31,094 nucleotides of DNA from an uncultured Collinsella sp. GTDB taxonomy: Bacteria; Actinomycetota; Coriobacteriia; Coriobacteriales; Coriobacteriaceae. Location: positions 1 through 31,094 of the forward strand of contig CALAMG010000005.1 of NCBI GenBank assembly GCA_937925715.1, written 5' to 3'. Within the stretch, counting starts at the first letter, position 1. Each line of letters begins with the position of its first letter. Below are positions 23,601 to 30,923 of this stretch, piece by piece. Under the pieces are notes generated by a model. The model was not told the DNA's origin. It did not search any database and saw nothing but the letters and a program-made list of their open reading frames with translations. A program made the position numbers and the translations under genes.

Positions 23601-26369
23601 CTACAGCAGCTCGCCGTGGCGGGCAATGTAGCGGCGCTTTGCCAGCTGGGTGAGCGCGATATAGGCGGTAACGATGCCAATGAGCAGCCCAAAAAAGCTC
23701 GTGGGCAGCGGCATGAGGCCGAGCGCATCGGCGATGGGGCTTGCCGGCAGCCAGGTGACGAGCGCCAGGCCCAGCACGGTAAGAACGCACAATGCGGGCG
23801 CGGCGTGGTCGCGCGGGCTCGGCAGATGCGGGGAGCGCAACATGTGGACCACGAGTGTCTGCGACCACATGGACTCGACAAACCAGCCGCTCTGGAAGAG
23901 CGCAGCAAAGGTCGCCATACCCGCGACGTCGCCCGCGGCGGCAAGCTCGGGCCAGCTTGCGTCCACGGCGGCGGGGCACACGACAAAGAAGAGCGCGGCG
24001 AAGGTCACGATGTCAAACAGCGAGCTTACGGGGCCCAGCTCGAGCATAAAGCCCTTGATGGACGCGGCGTCCCAGGCACGCGGGCGGGCAGTCCAGGCGT
24101 CATCGACGGTGTCCCACGGCAGTGCGATGCACACGATCTCGTAGACCAGCGACAGCAGTATCAGCTGCAGGGCGCTCATGGGCAAAAACGGCAAGAACAG
24201 GCTCGCGACGGTCACGGACAGCACATTGCCAAAGTTGGAGCTCACCGTGGTCTTGAGGTACTTGAGCAGGTTGCCGTAAGTGCGGCGGCCTTCGATGATG
24301 CCGCGCTCGAGCACGCCCAGGTCCTTCTGAAGCAAGATGATATCGGCGGATTCCTTGGCAATATCGACGGCCGAATCGACCGAGATGCCGCAATCGCTCG
24401 CACGCATGGCGGCGGCGTCGTTGATGCCGTCGCCCATAAAGCCCACGGTGTGGCCGAGCATCTCGCGCATGACGCGCACCAGGCGCGCCTTCTGCAGCGG
24501 CGAGAGCTTGGCAAAGAGGTGGGTTTTCTCGGCGCGCTCGGCAAGTTCGGCGTCATCGAGCGCATCGATCTCGGAGCCGAGCAAGACATTGCTCGCGTCG
24601 ATACCGATCTGCTCGCAGACGGTGGCGGCGACGCGGTCGTTGTCGCCGGTCAAGACCTTGACCGCCACGCCCTTGGCCTCGAGCGTGGCGACGGCGCCCG
24701 CGGCACTTGCCTTGGGCGGATCGAGGAAGGCCAAAAAGCCCATCAACACCATGTCGCATTCGTCGGCAATGCCAAACTCGCCCACGCAGCGCGGATCGGT
24801 CTTCTGCGCCACGGCAATCACGCGCAGGCCCTCGGCGTTAAGTCCGGCGACCTGCTTGCGAATCTGGGCGAGCTTGTCTTTGGTGAGTGGCTGGGCGGCA
24901 CCATCGACCTCGACAAAGGAGCAGATCTCGAGCATTTCCTCGGCAGCTCCCTTGGTAACCATCTGGGTTTTGCCCTGGGCGTCGGCTACAACTACGCTCA
25001 GGCGACGGCGCGAGAAATCGAAGGGCACCTCGTCGACCTTGGTATAGCGGTCGCGCAGGCTCTGGCCCAGCATGGAATCGGGCACGACGGTCGAGGGTGT
25101 CACATCGGCACGGTCGATTACGGCCAAGTCGATAAGGTTCTTGAGGCCGGTCTGGAAGAAGCTGTTCAAAAACGCATGGCGCAGAACGCGTGCGTCCTCG
25201 TTGCCGTCGGTGTTGAGGTAGCGCTCGAGCACGATGCGGTCTTCGGTGAGGGTGCCGGTCTTGTCGCAGCACAGGACGTCCATCGCGCCGAGGTTTTGAA
25301 TCGCCGGCAGCTCCTTGACGATAACCTGGTGGCGGGCGAGGTCCTTGGCGCCCTGCGACAGGCTCGTGGTCACGATGACGGGAAGCATCTGCGGCGTGAT
25401 GCCCACGGCCACGCTCGTGGCGAACAGCAGCGCGTCGATGACGTTGCCCTTGGTGGTGGCGTTGATGGCAAAGACGGCCGGCGCCATAACGAGCATCAGG
25501 CGCACCAGCAGCATGGAGACGCTCGAGACGCCGCGGTCAAACGCGCTCTTCTCGCTGCGCCCGTTGAGCATCTTGGCGATACCGCCCAGGTAGGTGTCCG
25601 AGCCGGTGGCAACGACAAGTGCCATGGCGGTGCCATTTTGCACGGAGGTGCCGGTAAAGACGATGTTCTTGCAGGCAGAGAGTGGCAGCGCGGAGCCGTC
25701 GGCGCCCTCGACGACGGTGACGGCGGTGGTCTTCTCGACGGCCTCGCTCTCGCCGGTGAGTGCGGACTCGATCACAAACAGGTCGCGCGCGGTGATGATG
25801 CGGGCATCTGCCGGCACCATATCGCCGGCAGAGAGACGGATTACATCGCCGGGGACGAGCTCGTCGAAGGGGATCTCGATGCGCTCGCCGTCGCGCAGGG
25901 CGGTGCAAGTGTTGGAGACCAGGTCCTTGAGGGCCTCGGCCGCATTGCCGCTGCGGGCTTCCTGGATAAACTTCATGCTGCCCGATACCAGCAGCATGGT
26001 GCCGATGACGATGACCGTGGAGGGGTCGCGTTGCGGTTCGGGCACGGCGAGCACGTCGATGTAGAGCGAGACCAGTGCGAGCGCGGCGAGGATGCCGGCG
26101 AAGGGATCGATGAAGGCGTCGGCGATGCGGCGGGCGAGCGTCTTGGTCGGTGCCTCGATGGTGTTGGGGCCGACGGCGTTCAGGCGCTCGGTTGCCTGCT
26201 CGGCGGTGAGGCCGTTTGCCGTGGCGTCAAGCAGTACGAGGGCGTCCTCGGCACTATGGGTGGCGGCGAATATGGTGTTCTTGGACAGGCCGGTATGAGC
26301 GGCAGGGCGCGCCGTGCGGCGGCGCTTGGAGATGGCTTCGAGTACCGTGACGGTTTTGAGCATCAGCAT
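23601..26369 (-). CDS. mgtA: Mg2+-importing P-type ATPase MgtA/MgtB
   Basis: A 922-residue P3B-type ATPase that imports Mg2+ at the expense of ATP. A cation-ATPase N domain (LTAEQATERLNAVGPN) is followed by the actuator TGES motif (ALTGESEAVE) and a helix-4 region typical of MgtA (SVAVGITPQMLPVIVTTSLS). Next come the phosphorylation site CDKTGTLTED (Asp near 369), the nucleotide domain KGAAEEM, and the hinge GDGINDAAAMRASDCGISVD. The C-terminal membrane part has six helices. GGAGGA lies just before ATG 26369. It has its own promoter and a leader of about 270 nt with a small ORF. Convergent with the split LuxR locus, divergent from pyrE. Confidence 0.95.
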   Translation of the reverse strand: MLMLKTVTVLEAISKRRRTARPAAHTGLSKNTIFAATHSAEDALVLLDATANGLTAEQATERLNAVGPNTIEAPTKTLARRIADAFIDPFAGILAALALVSLYIDVLAVPEPQRDPSTVIVIGTMLLVSGSMKFIQEARSGNAAEALKDLVSNTCTALRDGERIEIPFDELVPGDVIRLSAGDMVPADARIITARDLFVIESALTGESEAVEKTTAVTVVEGADGSALPLSACKNIVFTGTSVQNGTAMALVVATGSDTYLGGIAKMLNGRSEKSAFDRGVSSVSMLLVRLMLVMAPAVFAINATTKGNVIDALLFATSVAVGITPQMLPVIVTTSLSQGAKDLARHQVIVKELPAIQNLGAMDVLCCDKTGTLTEDRIVLERYLNTDGNEDARVLRHAFLNSFFQTGLKNLIDLAVIDRADVTPSTVVPDSMLGQSLRDRYTKVDEVPFDFSRRRLSVVVADAQGKTQMVTKGAAEEMLEICSFVEVDGAAQPLTKDKLAQIRKQVAGLNAEGLRVIAVAQKTDPRCVGEFGIADECDMVLMGFLAFLDPPKASAAGAVATLEAKGVAVKVLTGDNDRVAATVCEQIGIDASNVLLGSEIDALDDAELAERAEKTHLFAKLSPLQKARLVRVMREMLGHTVGFMGDGINDAAAMRASDCGISVDSAVDIAKESADIILLQKDLGVLERGIIEGRRTYGNLLKYLKTTVSSNFGNVLSVTVASLFLPFLPMSALQLILLSLVYEIVCIALPWDTVDDAWTARPRAWDAASIKGFMLELGPVSSLFDIVTFAALFFVVCPAAVDASWPELAAAGDVAGMATFAALFQSGWFVESMWSQTLVVHMLRSPHLPSPRDHAAPALCVLTVLGLALVTWLPASPIADALGLMPLPTSFFGLLIGIVTAYIALTQLAKRRYIARHGELL

Positions 26370-26508
26370 AGGGTCCTCCTTGTTGAGGGGAGTTAGCGTA
26401 CGTGTCGTATTTGCTTCAAAAAACCTAGATGTCGCTCACGTCAAGCTCTTGAGCCCACAAAGGGTGCAGCGCGCCTTTGCGGTGGTTTTGGCGATCTGCC
26501 GGTGGCGT

Positions 26509-26580
26509 TTATGCGTGTGCGGAGTCCTCGCGGCGTGCCGAGGGTGACATGCAGGTTTTTCGACTAGGACTGCCTTCCAT
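26509..26580 (-). CDS. Putative 23-residue leader peptide upstream of mgtA
   Basis: ATG 26580 has an ideal AGGAGG six bases upstream (26587-26592), better than many genes in the window, and the frame closes at TAA 26509. The peptide has Pro5 and Pro13, an Arg-Arg-Glu-Asp stretch near the end, and Cys10. It lies inside the mgtA leader, about 140 nt before the mgtA start. The placement recalls MgtL of Salmonella, a short Pro-containing leader peptide whose translation couples Mg2+ to mgtA expression, but the peptide sequence is unrelated. Real translation is not proven; it could be a chance ORF. Confidence 0.45.
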   Translation of the reverse strand: MEGSPSRKTCMSPSARREDSAHA

Positions 26581-26647
26581 GGCACACCTCCTAAAGGCTG
26601 AGCGCAGCGCGCTTTGGGTATCTCGTACCCCTTTTTAATCCGCCCGT

Positions 26648-26676
26648 ATTCTTGATGAGGGAGTTTGACATGTCAA
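26648..26676 (-). promoter_or_regulatory. mgtA promoter with palindromic operator
   Basis: On the minus strand TTGACA (26676-26671) and AAGAAT (26653-26648) are spaced 17 bp apart. The -35 lies in a perfect 12-bp palindrome, TTGACATGTCAA (26665-26676), a possible regulator site. The remaining divergent region up to pyrE (26677-26806) holds a weak TAAACT -10-like box at 26767-26772 and nothing else clear. Confidence 0.6.
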
Positions 26677-26806
26677 CCCCATTGTTCGGAAAACCATTCC
26701 CCCTGACAAAGCCTTTACAGAATGCCGTGGCCCCAAAGCGCGCCCGCATCTACGCTTCGCCTGCGCTAAACTGGAAGGCACGTACGCGATTACGAGAGGA
26801 GCCCGC

Positions 26807-27487
26807 ATGGAGGCTTACAAGCAAGAGTTCATCAAGTTTATGGTCGAGTCCGACGTCCTTAAGTTCGGCAGCTTTACGCTCAAGAGCGGCCGTCAGTCCC
26901 CGTTCTTTATGAACGCCGGCGCTTACGTGACGGGCTATCAGCTCAAGAAGCTGGGCGAGTATTACGCCCAGGCCATCCACGATAACTTTGGCGACGACTT
27001 TGATGTGCTGTTTGGACCGGCCTACAAGGGTATTCCGCTGGCCGTCGTGACCGCAATTGCCTACCACGAGCTGTACGGCAAGGAGGTCAAGTACTGCTGC
27101 GACCGCAAGGAGGCCAAGGACCACGGCGCCGACAAGGGTAACCTGCTGGGCTATGAGCCCCAGGACGGCGACCGCGTGGTCATGGTCGAGGACGTCACCA
27201 CCAGCGGCAAGTCCATCGACGAGACCTATCCCAAGGTCAAGGCTGCTGCCGATGTCGAGATTAAGGGCCTGATCGTGTCCCTCAACCGCATGGAGGTCGG
27301 CAAGGGTGGCGTGACCACCGCCCAGAAGGAGATCGAGGCCAAGTACGGTTTCCCCGTCGCGAGCATCGTCTCCATGGCCGAGGTCGTCGAGACCCTCTAT
27401 AACCACGAGATCGACGGCAAGGTTGTCATCGACGACGAGCTCAAGGCCGCCATCGATGCCTACTACGAGCAGTACGGAGCACGTTAG
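26807..27487 (+). CDS. pyrE: Orotate phosphoribosyltransferase
   Basis: A 226-residue cytosolic enzyme of pyrimidine synthesis that joins orotate and PRPP to give OMP. The PRPP-binding loop reads VVMVEDVTTSGKS (124-136), LKSGRQSPFFMN (25-36) is the family N-terminal motif, and GPAYKGIPLAV (70-80) the substrate loop. AGAGGAG precedes ATG 26807. It stands alone, without other pyr genes; the next genes are unrelated. The TAG stop overlaps the first base of a 140-nt structured element, which may form its 3' UTR. No pyrimidine attenuator was recognised upstream. Confidence 0.95.
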   Translation: MEAYKQEFIKFMVESDVLKFGSFTLKSGRQSPFFMNAGAYVTGYQLKKLGEYYAQAIHDNFGDDFDVLFGPAYKGIPLAVVTAIAYHELYGKEVKYCCDRKEAKDHGADKGNLLGYEPQDGDRVVMVEDVTTSGKSIDETYPKVKAAADVEIKGLIVSLNRMEVGKGGVTTAQKEIEAKYGFPVASIVSMAEVVETLYNHEIDGKVVIDDELKAAIDAYYEQYGAR

Positions 27488-27626
27488 TTACGGCGTTTTA
27501 CCAAACGCCGTAACTGCTCGACGCTGCGCGGGCCGCATTTGGACAATCTGACGTTCAACTTCAAGGGCGCGACCAGAAGGTCAGCGCCCTTTCGTTTCAC
27601 GTCACCTTGTCTCAAATGCGGCCCGC
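27487..27626 (+). ncRNA. 140-nt covarying structured element, copy 1 (3' of pyrE)
   Basis: Five helices: P0 27487-27498/27503-27514 (12 bp, loop TACC); P1 27528-27541/27613-27626 (14 bp); P2 27549-27554/27599-27604 (6 bp); P3 27563-27570/27584-27591 (8 bp, one A bulge at 27583); and P4 GACC/GGTC at 27571-27582. Single-stranded parts are the linker TGCTCGACGCTGC, CAATC, TCAACTTC, TCGTTTC and CCTTG. Copy 2 at 30924-31063 has the same length and nearly the same loops but different, still complementary, P1-P3 arms. Whether it acts as RNA or as a folded DNA repeat is unknown; orientation follows the upstream gene. A partial copy of its 3' end seems to follow at about 27652-27684. Confidence 0.7.
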
Positions 27627-27712
27627 TCGCTGTCCGTTCTCTACCTGCGGCGTCGTCTTGCTCCGAATGCGGCTCGCTCGCTGTCGTTGCCGAAACATCG
27701 GCGATGCCGGAG

Positions 27713-27741
27713 TAGTCATTGGGGACGTTCTTAAATGACTA
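27713..27741. repeat. 29-bp palindromic repeat, GGGGACGT-core family, second copy
   Basis: TAGTCATT (27713-27720) and AATGACTA (27734-27741) surround GGGGACGTTCTTA. The arms differ from the copy at 21660-21688 yet stay complementary. Confidence 0.6.
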
Positions 27742-27750
27742 GTCAGAAAT

Positions 27751-27819
27751 GAGCGTGGATAATCTCCCGGTTTTGGCCTGTGTGCGGGCTCAAAGTGGGA
27801 GATTATCCACGCTCGTTTT
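27751..27819. repeat. Palindromic repeat flanking the Fic gene (3' side)
   Basis: A perfect 18-bp stem, 27751-27768 with 27797-27814, then TTTT on the plus strand. A second copy in the same orientation lies at 29185-29253, on the other side of the Fic gene. It may also end transcription, although its T-run serves the plus strand while Fic is on the minus strand. Confidence 0.75.
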
Positions 27820-27840
27820 AATTTGCCTGGGCTGCGATGC

Positions 27841-29013
27841 CTATCTAATCGGCTCGGCGTCTTCCCTGAGAATCGAAAGATACTCTTCATACCCGTACTG
27901 CCGGTATCTCTGTCTTGACTCGTCGAGAGGACGGAGGATACCCAATTCTTCAAATGATTTGACGAGCGAGCTCGCGGTACTCCTGCCGATATCGAGTTGG
28001 GCAGCGATGAATGCGGTGTCGACGATGGGGTGCTCTTCAAGAATGCCCAACAGCCTTTGCCCGTTTGCAGCAGTCCTTCCGAGATTTTCGGTAATGGTTG
28101 CTGTGGAACGGTTATGGAGGTCAACAAGGTTTTTTAAGGACCCTACCGAGTCCTTCGCACTTTCGAGAAGACTGTTGCAGAAAAACTCTATCCATTCCTC
28201 GTAAGTGCCTCTCTCCCTTACGGATGTGAGTTGCCGGTAGTACTCGCTTCGATTTTTCTTGAACTGGAACGATGGATAGAACAAGCAAGAATGAAGAACG
28301 CCATCATTGATGAGCATAAGTGTAATGAGAAGCCTGCCCAGGCGACCGTTTCCGTCTAGGAATGGATGGGCAGTTTCAAATTGGTAATGGACGAGCGCCG
28401 CCCGCACAATCGGATCCATTTCGACTTGAGGCTCATTGATAAAGCGTTCGAGGTCCTGGAGCGTGTTACTCAAATCTTCAATGTTTGGAGGGACAAACGA
28501 TGCGGTTGCAATGGTGCAGCCTGAGGGGCCAATCCAGTTTTGTGAGGAGCGCAGCTCGCCTGGATTCTTCTCCGTTCCGCGCACTCCGTCCAGCAGGACC
28601 GCATGAACTTGCCTAAGAAGTCTCGTGCACAAGGGCATCTTTTTGAGCAGTTCTACGCCGCGGTCGACAGCACGGACGTAATTCACGACGTCTGCGACAT
28701 CTTTATGATGGAGTTGTGTTTGCGATGGACTAAGTAGGTCGTCAAACGTGCACTGGGTTCCCTCAATTTGCGAAGAAAGGAGTGCTTCTTTGCGCACGTA
28801 CATTGTCAGATACATGTCGGCGTTGGGAACAAAGTAGAGCATGCCTTCAAGCTCTCCAAGCTTTCGTGAGCATGCGGAAAGCGTGCGATAGGTTTCCTCG
28901 GTGAGGTTTAGCTGCCTCAATGATTGCAAGGGCGTTGGAAAAAACGAATAGTAAGCCAATTTCCCCGATAGATTATTGCGGAGCGTTCCCTGGCCGTTCT
29001 CCTCGATTTGCAT
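27841..29013 (-). CDS. Fic-domain protein with C-terminal winged helix (class II, self-inhibited)
   Basis: A 390-residue Fic protein, predicted to AMPylate or otherwise modify a target. The core motif HPFLDGNGRLGRL begins at about residue 216 and has all catalytic positions. The N-terminal inhibitory helix carries SSQIEGTQ, matching the (S/T)xxxE(G/N) motif of class II enzymes. A C-terminal winged-helix region (VDTAFIAAQLDIGRSTASSL) could bind DNA and autoregulate. ATG 29013 has GGAGGG upstream; ATG 29025 overlaps that site and is less likely. GC content is clearly lower than in the neighbours. The gene is bracketed by two direct copies of a palindromic repeat, which suggests horizontal gain. 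No antitoxin gene is adjacent. Confidence 0.9.
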   Translation of the reverse strand: MQIEENGQGTLRNNLSGKLAYYSFFPTPLQSLRQLNLTEETYRTLSACSRKLGELEGMLYFVPNADMYLTMYVRKEALLSSQIEGTQCTFDDLLSPSQTQLHHKDVADVVNYVRAVDRGVELLKKMPLCTRLLRQVHAVLLDGVRGTEKNPGELRSSQNWIGPSGCTIATASFVPPNIEDLSNTLQDLERFINEPQVEMDPIVRAALVHYQFETAHPFLDGNGRLGRLLITLMLINDGVLHSCLFYPSFQFKKNRSEYYRQLTSVRERGTYEEWIEFFCNSLLESAKDSVGSLKNLVDLHNRSTATITENLGRTAANGQRLLGILEEHPIVDTAFIAAQLDIGRSTASSLVKSFEELGILRPLDESRQRYRQYGYEEYLSILREDAEPIR

Positions 29014-29040
29014 CGCGCCCTCCATATCTTTAGTGCCGGA

Positions 29041-29142
29041 AACTCGTTATTAGGCTAATCATATCAATTCTAATAACGAGTTTAAGGATTAAATAGTTAT
29101 TAGAATTGATGTAAACAATCTAATGATGAGAAGTCGTTATTA
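29041..29142 (-). promoter_or_regulatory. Fic promoter region with interleaved operator palindromes
   Basis: On the minus strand TTAAAC (29085-29080) and TATGAT (29063-29058) are spaced 16 bp apart. Two interlocking perfect palindromes cover it: AACTCGTTATTAG (29041-29053) with 29070-29082, and AATTCTAATAAC (29066-29077) with 29096-29107. Further TTATTA half-sites appear at 29120-29142. This AT-rich array is a likely site for the winged helix of the Fic protein itself. Confidence 0.6.
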
Positions 29143-29184
29143 CTTGACCATGGAGCTCGGCTTGGTACAAGGGGGGTTATCCAA

Positions 29185-29253
29185 AATGAGAGCGGATAAT
29201 CTCCCGTTTTTGGCTCGGTGACGGCCTCAAAGTGGGAGATTATCCACGTTCGC
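29185..29253. repeat. Palindromic repeat flanking the Fic gene (5' side)
   Basis: GGATAATCTCCC (29194-29205) pairs with 29234-29245. The element matches the copy at 27751-27819 in the same orientation along most of its length, including CTCAAAGTGGGAGATTATCC. The rest of the gap to the PTS promoter (29254-29511) has a weak AAACCT/AGGTTT stem, a 17-bp sequence (29371-29387) shared with 11423-11439, and a TGCTCGT/ACGAGCA hairpin at 29461-29477. Confidence 0.75.
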
Positions 29254-29511
29254 TAGTTAAGCGTCCAAAAATCCACACTCGCCAAACCTACCAAAAAGGA
29301 CAGGTTTATTTTGGCACGCTTCGGTCGGTGTCAGGAAGTGTTAGGGACAAGGCGGCGACAGGACTCGAGAGCGAAAAGAAGTGTCGGGTTTGGTGCGCCC
29401 GCTTCTGCCCGTCCCGTGCGCGGGCGATACTCGGCTTATCGACCAGCGATGCAAAGGAGATGCTCGTCCCACGAGCACTACCGGGAAGGGCTCGCGATTC
29501 GAGTCCCCACC

Positions 29512-29540
29512 TTAGCATTTGAACCATTTGGCACTATAAT
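29512..29540 (+). promoter_or_regulatory. Promoter of the EIIA gene
   Basis: TTAGCA (29512-29517) and a perfect TATAAT (29535-29540), 17 bp apart, 49 bp before the start codon. Confidence 0.7.
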
Positions 29541-29589
29541 TACCGTAGGCATGCGCACAACGTTGCGCTTAATCAAGAGGAGAAAACGT

Positions 29590-30126
29590 ATGGGTCTGTT
29601 TGACATGTTCAAGAAGAAGGCTGAGCCCGCGGCTGCCGCTGCTCCGGCCTCTATCTCTGCTTCTGCTGGCGCCGACGTGCTGTGCTCGCCCGTCAAGGGC
29701 AAGGTCATCAAGATGGCTGACGTGCCCGATCCCGTCTTTGGTGGCGAGGTTCTGGGCAAGGGCTGTGCCGTGTGGCCCGAGGACGATCTGGTCTACGCTC
29801 CCTGCGACGGTAAGGTGACCGTCACCATGGGTCACGCCGTGGGCTTGCAGTCCGATAGCGGCATCGAGGTTCTGGTGCACGTTGGCGTCGATACCGTCAA
29901 CATGAACGGCGACGGCTTCGAGGGCTTCGTCAAGGCCGACGACGTCGTGAAGGCCGGCCAGCCCATTCTCAAGATCGACCGTGCCAAGATCGCTGCTGCC
30001 GGTTACAAGGACTGCGTCGTCGTGGCCGTGTCCAACACCGCCGAGTTTGCCGATGTCGAACTCGCCGTCGAGGCCGACTCCGCTGTCGCCGCCGGTGACG
30101 CCATCGTTAAGGTCGTCCGCAAGTAA
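29590..30126 (+). CDS. crr: PTS glucose-type EIIA component
   Basis: A 178-residue cytosolic phosphocarrier of the glucose/N-acetylglucosamine PTS family. After MGLFDMFKKK and an Ala/Ser-rich linker, the EIIA-Glc fold begins at VLCSPVKGKVI. His97 in VLVHVGVDT is the predicted phosphorylated residue and His82 in MGHAVGL its active-site partner. AGAGGAGA precedes ATG 29590. As a free-standing EIIA it probably serves several EIIBC permeases encoded elsewhere and may carry regulatory duties. It could support uptake of the sugars used by the GH1 phospho-glucosidase at 11520, though nothing in the window proves it. Followed by a good terminator, so monocistronic. Confidence 0.92.
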   Translation: MGLFDMFKKKAEPAAAAAPASISASAGADVLCSPVKGKVIKMADVPDPVFGGEVLGKGCAVWPEDDLVYAPCDGKVTVTMGHAVGLQSDSGIEVLVHVGVDTVNMNGDGFEGFVKADDVVKAGQPILKIDRAKIAAAGYKDCVVVAVSNTAEFADVELAVEADSAVAAGDAIVKVVRK

Positions 30127-30151
30127 ATTGCGGCATCCAAAGGATGTGCAA

Positions 30152-30181
30152 GGGTGGTCGGGTTTTCCGGCCACCTTTTTT
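30152..30181 (+). terminator. Rho-independent terminator after crr
   Basis: GGTGGTCGG pairs with CCGGCCACC (one G-T pair) around a short T-rich loop, followed by six T. It lies 26 bp after the stop. Confidence 0.9.
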
Positions 30182-30267
30182 ATTGCACCGCGGGAAAGCG
30201 TTTTATTGCACGTTGGGCGGGCTTGCAAACCGTTCGGACGCTAAAACGAACCGACCGTGCCTTCGCG

Positions 30268-30297
30268 TTGCCGAGGGTGTTCATAAGCGGATAGTAT
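30268..30297 (+). promoter_or_regulatory. Probable promoter of the terminal lipoprotein gene
   Basis: TTGCCG (30268-30273) and TAGTAT (30292-30297), spaced 18 bp, 65 bp before the start codon. Confidence 0.45.
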
Positions 30298-30362
30298 GGG
30301 CTTACTTATTACAACGTGCGCCGCGTCTGGGAAGCGCAGTGCCGCTCATTGGGAGGAACAAC

Positions 30363-30920
30363 ATGAAAAAGAAGCTGCTGCTTGCACCCCTCATGGCCGT
30401 CTTGGTTGCATGTGTGGTCGTGCTTTCCGGCTGTGGAGGTCCTTCGGTTGAGGAGCTCATCACCGAGGATCTTACGACTCAGTTTGACGAGGTCAAGAAC
30501 GGTGGCGACGACTTCCTCTCTGGTCTGGAGGAGGCTTCGGGCGACGAGTTCGAGCAGCTGGGTATCGATCCCAAGGAGTATGCCAAGACCTATCTCGAGG
30601 GCTTTGACTACAAGATCGGCGACGTGACGGTCGACGAAGACAAGGGTGTCGCGACCGCCGAGGTCTCCATCACCTGCAAGTCTATGAACAAGATCGTCGA
30701 GGACTTCTCCACCCAGTATCAGGAGAAGGTCGCTGCGCTTGACACGGTTCCTTCCGATGACGAGCTGTACAAGATGGCCGGTCAGGTTATGGTCGATGTG
30801 ACCAAGGCCACCGAGCCCAGGAAGACCACGGTTATCTTCAAGTACGCCTGCAACGACGATGGCGAGTGGTCTGCCGACGACTCCGTCAACTCCGAGATGA
30901 TGGATGCAATGCTGAGCTAG
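30363..30920 (+). CDS. Small lipoprotein of unknown function (DUF5105-like)
   Basis: A 185-residue lipoprotein. The signal peptide (KKKLLLAPLMAVLVACVVV) ends in lipobox LSGC, and the mature protein starts CGGPSVEELI. The acidic, mostly helical-plus-beta mature part (EELITEDLTTQFDEVKNGGD; DYKIGDVTVDEDKGVATAEV; TVIFKYACNDDGEW) resembles small Gram-positive lipoproteins of the DUF5105/DUF4878 kind, whose role is not known. ATG 30363 has GGGAGG just upstream; the longer frame from 30144 covers a terminator and is rejected. Monocistronic. Its stop codon is followed 3 bp later by the second copy of the 140-nt structured element. Confidence 0.85.
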   Translation: MKKKLLLAPLMAVLVACVVVLSGCGGPSVEELITEDLTTQFDEVKNGGDDFLSGLEEASGDEFEQLGIDPKEYAKTYLEGFDYKIGDVTVDEDKGVATAEVSITCKSMNKIVEDFSTQYQEKVAALDTVPSDDELYKMAGQVMVDVTKATEPRKTTVIFKYACNDDGEWSADDSVNSEMMDAMLS

Positions 30921-30923
30921 TTC

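Noticed and set aside
23547..26396. 949-codon open frame on the plus strand opposite mgtA
   Set aside because: Antisense shadow of a GC-rich gene; its translation is His/Gly/Ala-rich with no domain, while the minus strand encodes a complete P-type ATPase.
26370..26650. M-box (ykoK) Mg2+ riboswitch before mgtA
   Set aside because: Looked for the conserved core motifs and could not place them.
29486..29515. tRNA T-arm-like sequence (GATTCGAGTCCCC)
   Set aside because: No matching acceptor, D or anticodon arms upstream; the stem itself has mismatches. At most a fragment.
30144..30362. Longer start for the terminal lipoprotein
   Set aside because: The extension covers the crr terminator and promoter and would bury the signal peptide.
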